64,000 nt of DNA from Mesorhabditis belari. Its lineage: Eukaryota; Nematoda; Chromadorea; Rhabditida; Rhabditidae. The notes beneath the pieces were generated by a model. That model saw only the letters and a list, made by a program, of their open reading frames with translations. It did not search any database and was not told where the DNA came from. A program made the translations under genes and the position numbers. Positions 58,201 through 64,000 of the stretch are shown here, one piece after another. The DNA lies in assembly GCA_958450365.1 (NCBI GenBank), contig CAUEEP010000733.1, positions 930,001-994,000 on the forward strand. Reading direction: 5' to 3'. Within the stretch, counting starts at the first letter, position 1, and each line of letters begins with the position of its first letter.

Positions 58201-61200
58201 GTGATAGAAATACATCACTTACTCTTAATAGAGTCAACACCGACGATAGTGGAGTCTACGAATGTGTTGGGAAGAATCGAGCAGGAGAAGTGAGACGAGT
58301 CATCTCTCTTGAGGTAAAGAAATAGTAGATCAATTTGTACTTGCTTTTAGGATTACAATGAGAAAACTTTTCAAAAACGAGCTTGAAGAAATATTCGTGT
58401 TTAGCATGTCAGCTTAAGCATCCATTTATCGGAAAGCTTGAAATCTCCAGGCCTATATTTTGTTTTAGGCACCCGTTTTTAAGAATCAATACTCCAATAT
58501 TTCTCAAAAATCAAACAAATTACAGTACCCTCCTGAAACTAAAAATGGCGAAAGATAGAGAAATGCAAAATAAGAAAGCAGATCGTTTTGTCTATAATAT
58601 TGTTCAAATCCGACTTTTTAGGTAGAAGACGATAAAAGAAGACGACTAATCATGTCATTCATTGTTCTCTTCATCATCTTCCTCATTTTACTTGTTTGTT
58701 TGCTAAACTTCGTCATTTTGTGGAGAAGACAAAAAGCACGGGCCCAAAACCAAGAAAAGTATGCAATACTATGTATTGGATTGGTGAATTGAAAACTGCC
58801 GGCTATTTCGCGGGACTCGCAGATAAAAAAAACAACAGCATTGAACCAGCTGAAAGGGTGTTTGATTACTTCAACATTTCCTCAAATTATTGCAAAAAAA
58901 TTATGCTTCCAGCTTTTTATTTTTTGGTATTTTTCTTCATTCCTTCTATTGCACTCGACAATCTGCCACCGGGACATATTCGTCATGTCATGCTTCATGA
59001 GTTCCTGCAAGAGCACAGTGCAGGCTTGGCAGCTGCTAATATTAAAAAGGTATATGGGGAGGACTCACTTTCCGAAAGAACGTGTCGAGTATGGTTTGCC
59101 AAGTTTCGATCTGGGGACAAATCTTTGAGAGATGCAGTGAGCCGTGGAGTGGCACTCCAACTGGATGATTCCAAATTACTCGAACTCATTACCAACGACC
59201 ATCGGGTATCATCGCGTGAATTGGGAGAAGAGTTAGGGGTTGATCATGTTACAGTGCTAAAACACCTTCATATCCTTGGATTTAAATCGAAACTTGGGAC
59301 TTGGGTGCCCCATGACCTCACTGCCCCCCAGAAGTGGCAGCACGCCTCCATCAGTGCCGCTCATCTCTCACGATACGAAAGGAAATCCTTTCTGTGACAG
59401 GAGATGAGAAATGGGTTTTATCTGTGAAATTTCGGAGGAAGCGGCAATGGGTGGGGCCAGGTGAGAAACCCGAAAGTGACCCCAAGCCCGATTTGCACCA
59501 GAAGAAGTTTATGCTCTGCGTTTTCTGGGATATGGAGGGAGTGGTGTACTGGGAGTTGCTGGATAGCAAGACGACCCTTAATGCAATCAAATATAGTGAA
59601 CAGTTGGAAAAGGTGAATGAATCCCTAAAGAAGAATAGGCCCTCCAAGTCAAAGATCGTTCTCCTTGACAACAATGCGCGCCCTGATGTTGCAAAACTGA
59701 TTCGCTCTAAAATAAACAGCCTTGGTTGGGAACTTTTGGCGGATCCCGCATACAGTCCGGACCTCGCCCCTTTTGATTACTATTTATTCCCGATCATGAG
59801 TAATGAGCTTGCGGGAGAACACTTCGATTTGGAAGAAGCAGTCAAAAATTGGCTTTGAAAGTTTTTCGATTCAAAACCAAAATCCTACTACGAAAGAGGA
59901 ATCCGCAAATTGCCTGTAAAATGGGTAGAAATCGTCAATAATAATGGAAATTATTTCGAATGAATTCATGGTTTTATGTTGAATAAATTTTAGTTCAAAG
60001 TCCGGCAGTTTTCAATTCACCAACCCAATAAACAAAAGTTCCGAATTTCCGTTATAGAGGGAGAGTCGACTGTTTTTTTTCAAATTCCTTCTGTTTAGTG
60101 CTTTTCGAGTGCTGTATGATGATTTGATAAATGGAGGAACTATTTGTTCCCAAGATCGAAATAAACAAATTCCCATCGATCAGCAATTAAATCAAATCCT
60201 CTACGACCGGTCGAAATTCGAAATTTTGTGCGATGATCTCGAGATTTCTGAGAAAAAAACGGTAGGAAATTGCGTTTTGCTTCAATTTTCAGACGTTTAC
60301 AGCTGGGTAGTGGACAATTTGGTAAAGTTTCGATGGGATTTTTGAAGAAACCGATTCAAATCGACAATTCTATCTCGAAAAGACCGACTTTAAAGGTTGC
60401 TGTCAAGGTATATTCATTACTAAAACTAAAACTAAATCATATTCATATTCATTTATCCTATCTTTTCATGTAGGAACCATTTCATGCGGCTGCTATCCGG
60501 CAACACATTATCAACATTCAAATGTTGGCCGACGAGCTGAAGTTGATGTCATTCATTCCACCACATCCAAATGTTTTGACTCTGATTGGAGCTGTCACTG
60601 ATCATTTAACTAGGTATTAAATCAGCCATATCCTTAGTGTCAGTATTTCCCACTCTATGTTACCATCAATAAAAATTCATTAGGTCAATCCATATTCTAA
60701 AGCCATCATGGAAAATTCATTTTAAATTTCAGTGGTCGCCTGTGTGTTGTGACGGAGCTCTGCGCCAATGGAAGTCTCGAGAAATTCCTCAAAAAGCTGA
60801 CACGCAGTACTTTTTGCAATGAATTGAAAATGGTAAGCATTTTTTGTAATGTTAAAACTTAAATTTTAGGCCCGAGTTAGTGAATACATTCATCCCGATC
60901 GCACATTGAATTGTAAAGGACACACTGTTTGTTTGGCATTTTCTTCTGAAAGCTATTTATTTAGGTTGAATTGATGGAAGAGAACAGAGAAGAAGCGATA
61001 ACCAGAGAGCTGGCTAATGGTGCAGTTGCTGATAGTTATATTCCGGTAGGATCTTGTTTTTTCAGCTTAAATTCTAAAGTATTTAGTGGCCTCAAGTTGA
61101 AAGTCAAGAAGATAATCTGTTACAAGATCAGCATAAAAAGACTCCACTTGTTCAGGTTTTGAAAATTCTTTGAAGAAAACCTAAATTAAACATGTATATT

Positions 61201-62396
61201 TTTGTTTTTTAGACAACAGATACTCTTTGTTCGACATCCGATCTTTTATCGTTTGCATTGCAAATTGCTAGCGGAATGGAGTATTTGAGCGAAATTCCAG
61301 TAAGTTTTGTGCTTGAAAAGTACTAACCTGAAATCTTTTAGTGCATTCATCGGGATTTGGCCACGAGAAATGTGTTGATTACTGAGAAAAATATTTGTCG
61401 CGTCGCTGATTTTGGATTGGCAAGAAGTGACAGCAAATCATATTACAGGTTTGGGTGAAATTATCGATTAAAAAGATGAATTTTGTAGAAAAGACTTCGA
61501 GAAGCATAAAAAGGAACTTTTACCGCTACCGTGGATGAGTCCGGAATCGATCGAAAGCGGTTATTATACACAAGCAGTAAGCGATTATTTTTTAGAGCTT
61601 TTTGAATACATAGTTGAATAAGAAAAATAAGAATTTTACAGTCTGATGTTTGGTCATACGGAATCCTGTTGTACGAGATATTCACCCTTGGTGGCCGTCC
61701 ATATCCGGGAATTCCAATCAAGGACATTTACTTGAGAGTTCGAAATGGAGAACGAAATAAACAGCCCGAGTTTGCACACAAAGATTTGTTTGTTATTCAG
61801 AGTATCAAAAAAAAACTCCATTTTTAGATATGACTTCATGTTGAAATGTTGGGCTGCAAAGACCAAAGAGAGGCCATTGTTCAAGGTAAAAGAATCTTAG
61901 GTTTCTTTAAATAAATTGCTTGCATATTACAATTAGATGTTTTTCTAGTTTTAAGGTGTACTTGATAGCTTTTTGAGCAAAGTACCCTTTTTGGGGAAAG
62001 GGCTTTTTACTAGGATTTTAACAATAAACGTGTAGATGTCTATACATTTGTGGGTATTTTTGTTCTTGAAAGAATCTAAACCCACCATCAACAATTTTAG
62101 CTACATTTACGAGCTTTTTTTAGGATTGCGTTCAAAAGATGCGCGAACATCTCGAAATGGCATCACCAGGAAAAACAGAGCAAATCGAGAGAAAACTCGC
62201 GAACGAAATCAATCTAATCAACTCGTATTCTGATTGGAGAAATGCGGCGACTGAAGAGGTTAATGAGTTCCAGAATTTTTTTGCTTTTGGTTTACTAATT
62301 ATTGATTACTCGAAAAAAAGGATTAAGTAAGAGACAAAAATTTGTTTTCAGCCACCAAAAAACGCGCCGACTGACGACAAGCGAGAAATCAACTGA
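52268..62396 (+). CDS. VER/VEGFR-type receptor tyrosine kinase
   Basis: Starts [20 protein letters not shown] with a hydrophobic leader. About six immunoglobulin-like units follow, seen as cysteine pairs ([83 protein letters not shown]). One membrane helix ([20 protein letters not shown]) precedes the kinase: [34 protein letters not shown], an insert of roughly 45 residues, [20 protein letters not shown], paired Tyr in [43 protein letters not shown]. All catalytic residues are kept. The Ig count and split kinase favour the VEGFR/PDGFR-like VER group over the three-Ig FGFR type. A 1253-bp mariner sits in the intron between membrane and kinase exons. The exon at 53774 has a 15-bp tandem repeat (DWMTF twice). 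The 54385-55030 intron-exon assignment is uncertain. Confidence 0.75.
52976..53374 (+). CDS. 132-codon open frame nested in a kinase-gene intron
   Basis: ATG at 52976, no intron, with an N-terminal hydrophobic segment ([17 protein letters not shown]) followed by a hydrophilic part ([39 protein letters not shown]). Not recognised. It lies in the intron between the first two Ig exons, same strand. It could be a nested gene, a transposon piece or chance; its length is above what the local AT content usually allows. Confidence 0.3.
   Translation: MHFLGFLGIFIFYLILFSIRVGRVLRLTILPQEIKPQPAIDLINLLILSNSTKMTETTVDTIFEGMRESAEENDGVIQFSARYSFIANERNCSDGIQGMTHIKDLSKADSATWRNPKCPSIFINSKTSNIQA
54623..54678 (+). 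tRNA. tRNA 3' fragment (not a complete tRNA)
   Basis: Has an anticodon-arm-like stem (TCCGC/GCGGA with loop CCGGAAA), a canonical T arm (CGGGTTCGATTCCCG) and an acceptor 3' strand (CACCGACA), but no matching 5' acceptor or D arm upstream. Better seen as a tRNA-derived repeat or pseudogene in the kinase-gene intron. Confidence 0.5.
56868..57290 (+). mobile_element. Mariner relic
   Basis: Begins TTAGGTTGGCGCAAAAATTC, the classical mariner terminus. Downstream sequence (TTTTTGGAACACCACCG, then CGTGCAGCGATTTGGACG) is degraded with no open transposase frame, and the far terminus was not located. Intronic in the kinase gene. Confidence 0.5.
58776..60028 (+). mobile_element. Mariner element with degenerate transposase (1253 bp)
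   Basis: Ends TTGGATTGGTGAATTGAAAA and near-complement, TA flanks. The transposase reads [74 protein letters not shown] (first D), LLDNNARPD (second D, usual H changed to N) and [13 protein letters not shown] (third D). Defects: no ATG at the usual start (CTC before GAC), a frame change near 59375, and TGA after VKNWL. It lies in the intron between membrane and kinase exons of the receptor gene. Confidence 0.9.
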
Positions 62397-63703
62397 ACTG
62401 ATCAATCAAAGATAAGATATCAAAACATGGCTTGAATATTTTGTTATTTCAAAGTCTCTCATTTGTGAACATTTCTCAATAAACAATTTCCTTCTTTGCG
62501 CAGGACTCTTACCTACTTATTCTACTAGCAACTGCTCGCCGTGTGGCTCCTTGTGACGGGTCCTCGATCGGACGAGCTTGTCAAACTCGTTTGAAAAGTC
62601 TTTTTTTCACGAAATGAATCGGGTGTTAACCAAGAAACTGGATCAGGCATAATCAAAAACTCGTCTTCTCTGCCCCAAATTGGAACCAACTCTCTTCCTC
62701 AGTCGAATCCGATTGGCAGAAGTAGGTCCCTTTGGTTTTCATCTATCATTGGGTGAAACTCCAGTTCTAGCTCTGATCCCTAAACTTTCCATCTCTACTT
62801 CTGAGTATAGTGAATCTTACCAAAACATCTCCGTGCAGATTCTTGACAACCTCTTTGGCTACAGGCGGTAACTTGTAGTCAAAATCCGAAGATCTAAACA
62901 AATTACAAGCATTTCCAAAAGCCTGTACTTACTTACAAATGATTAGTCTGTACTTTTTAGTTAGATTCCTATTGATGTGCAATTTTAAGGGACTGGCGCG
63001 AAAGCTTTCTACGCTTTTTAAAGCGTAGATGCGCTACCGTACCCCGCACAAAAATTTCCCTTTTGCCATTCTTTTCATTTTTCTGCATTCCATGATGAAA
63101 TCGGAAACTTTATTCGGGTTTTATGCCGTGTCCCGCTAATTTTTCTTCCCCTTTCGTAAAATCTATTATGTTTTTGTAGCGCATTTTTTAAAATACTCTC
63201 TCACTCTCCCCACGTTCGTTCCCTCCTTTTTATATTGCTTGCCCATCGTTTGTTGTTTAGAATTCTAATACAGTTTTATTTCGTTTTCTTTTCGGCTCCT
63301 TCCACCCCATTGTTTTGAATCCGTTCCCACATGTCTTATAAACTCAACTTAACTACCTCCTTTTAACTAAAACGCAAATCTAAATATTTGTATGCTTTAA
63401 AGGGTATCTTTGGTTTTTAATCTGGAAAGTTTAAGCTGTGAAGGTTTTTTGGGGAAATTTTAGCTTTATCTACGTTTGATCGCTTCTAATTAGTTTTTTA
63501 TACATTTCTCGTTGGTTTTATGGTTTATTGGAGTCATTTTTCATATCAAAAACAGTTTATTGGACTGCTTGATACGATCCTTACAATGAAAAATTATTAC
63601 TGGGCTAAATTAACCTCAAAAAGTGGTTTTGGTGACAAAAGTGACTTCAGTAAATCATACAAATGTCAATTCCAATAATGTCTTTTTATTTTCAGATACG
63701 AGA
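62397..63703. other. Intergenic between kinase gene and F-box gene
   Basis: AATAAA at about 62478 suits the kinase transcript. A 63-codon open frame at 62680-62871 has no family resemblance. 63030-63330 is pyrimidine-rich. An acceptor TTTTCAG at 63689-63695 precedes the next start codon. No other gene seen. Confidence 0.4.
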
Positions 63704-64000
63704 ATGTCGGTTGCAACGATCAGTGATTTGCCGTTGGAGCTGGTTGAGAAGATCGCACGCCATCTCGATGTGAAAGACGTGCTGAGATTGATGATGGTGA
63801 ACAAGGGGCTCTACTCGAGCTATGCAATGGATCAATCGATCGTTTTCGGAAAGCACGTCGCTGTGGTTGCCCTGGGACAAGACTCCGAACTAAAGAATTG
63901 GATGAAGAAGTTCGTCAATTCTCCGTCCTTTCAACTGAATGCAACTCTTCTTCCTTTCGCCAAACGAATCGATTCATGCGACGAGTTAGACGTCCATTTC
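63704..64000 (+). CDS. F-box family protein, 5' part, truncated by the window end
   Basis: ATG at 63704, eight bases after a TTTTCAG acceptor that suggests spliced-leader addition. The N-terminus is a clear F-box: ISDLPLELVEKIARHLDVKD, LRLMMVNKGLYSS. Further on, FAKRIDSCDELDVHF aligns with ERIHSCDEFVIYD of the gene at 6928, so the two are paralogues about 57 kb apart. Likely an SCF substrate receptor of the rapidly expanding nematode type. No frame break in the visible part. Confidence 0.75.
   Translation, partial: MSVATISDLPLELVEKIARHLDVKDVLRLMMVNKGLYSSYAMDQSIVFGKHVAVVALGQDSELKNWMKKFVNSPSFQLNATLLPFAKRIDSCDELDVHF

Overview
The window looks like nuclear DNA from a free-living rhabditid-type nematode. 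The evidence is the intron style (many introns of about 40-80 bp with TTTCAG-type acceptors, and acceptors placed just upstream of start codons as in trans-splicing) and the gene set: F-box family proteins, serpentine chemoreceptors, a VER-type receptor tyrosine kinase, C-type lectins, mariner and Tc1 transposons and many short inverted-repeat elements. All gene models were read by eye from frame, splice consensus and remembered family motifs; no search was run.

Layout. 1-5131 is a secreted protein joining a C-type lectin domain to an M13 (neprilysin-like) metallopeptidase. The last third of that gene, with its downstream flank, is duplicated at 9678-11675, where it carries a stop codon just before the HELTH zinc motif. 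Between the copies are a LINE fragment, an F-box gene with a frameshift and an unresolved spliced gene with a possible reverse-transcriptase motif. 11.6-12.1 kb is a Tc1-like relic. 12.9-16.2 kb holds an SLC46-like transporter fragment and a serpentine receptor fragment, with one MITE inserted twice in opposite orientation. 16.5-17.5 kb has a 15-bp minisatellite and a FLYWCH zinc-finger exon pair.

17.86-23.9 kb is the most interesting part: an apolipoprotein-L-like gene followed 171 bp later, on the same strand, by an atlastin/GBP-superfamily GTPase with a long helical C-terminus. In mammals APOL3 and GBP1 cooperate against cytosolic bacteria, so this neighbourhood merits a check, although the GTPase copy here appears frame-broken.

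21.5-38.3 kb is a large inverted duplication: arms of 8.1 and 7.1 kb around a 1.5-kb spacer of transposon debris. Each arm carries the 3' half of the GTPase gene and a whole NADH:flavin oxidoreductase (old yellow enzyme family) gene. The two oxidoreductase copies are damaged differently: the left has a frameshift, the right has a mariner insertion and a lost acceptor. 38.27-40.0 kb is a further direct copy of the 29.2-31.1 kb block.

40.4-43.3 kb is a type II membrane C-type lectin, 43.5-44.3 kb a possible cysteine-rich secreted protein, 45.2-47.6 kb an Srt-type chemoreceptor, 48-49.5 kb a near-full-length Tc1-like element, 50.2-51.1 kb a compact 78-residue protein on the minus strand, and 52.3-62.4 kb a VEGFR/VER-like receptor tyrosine kinase with an intact-looking kinase domain and a mariner in the intron between its membrane and kinase exons. 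The window ends in a second F-box gene (63704 onward), a paralogue of the one at 6.9 kb.

Overall this is an accessory, transposon-rich region with many broken genes. Single-base frame breaks recur in otherwise well conserved exons, so either local pseudogenisation or assembly indels must be considered.
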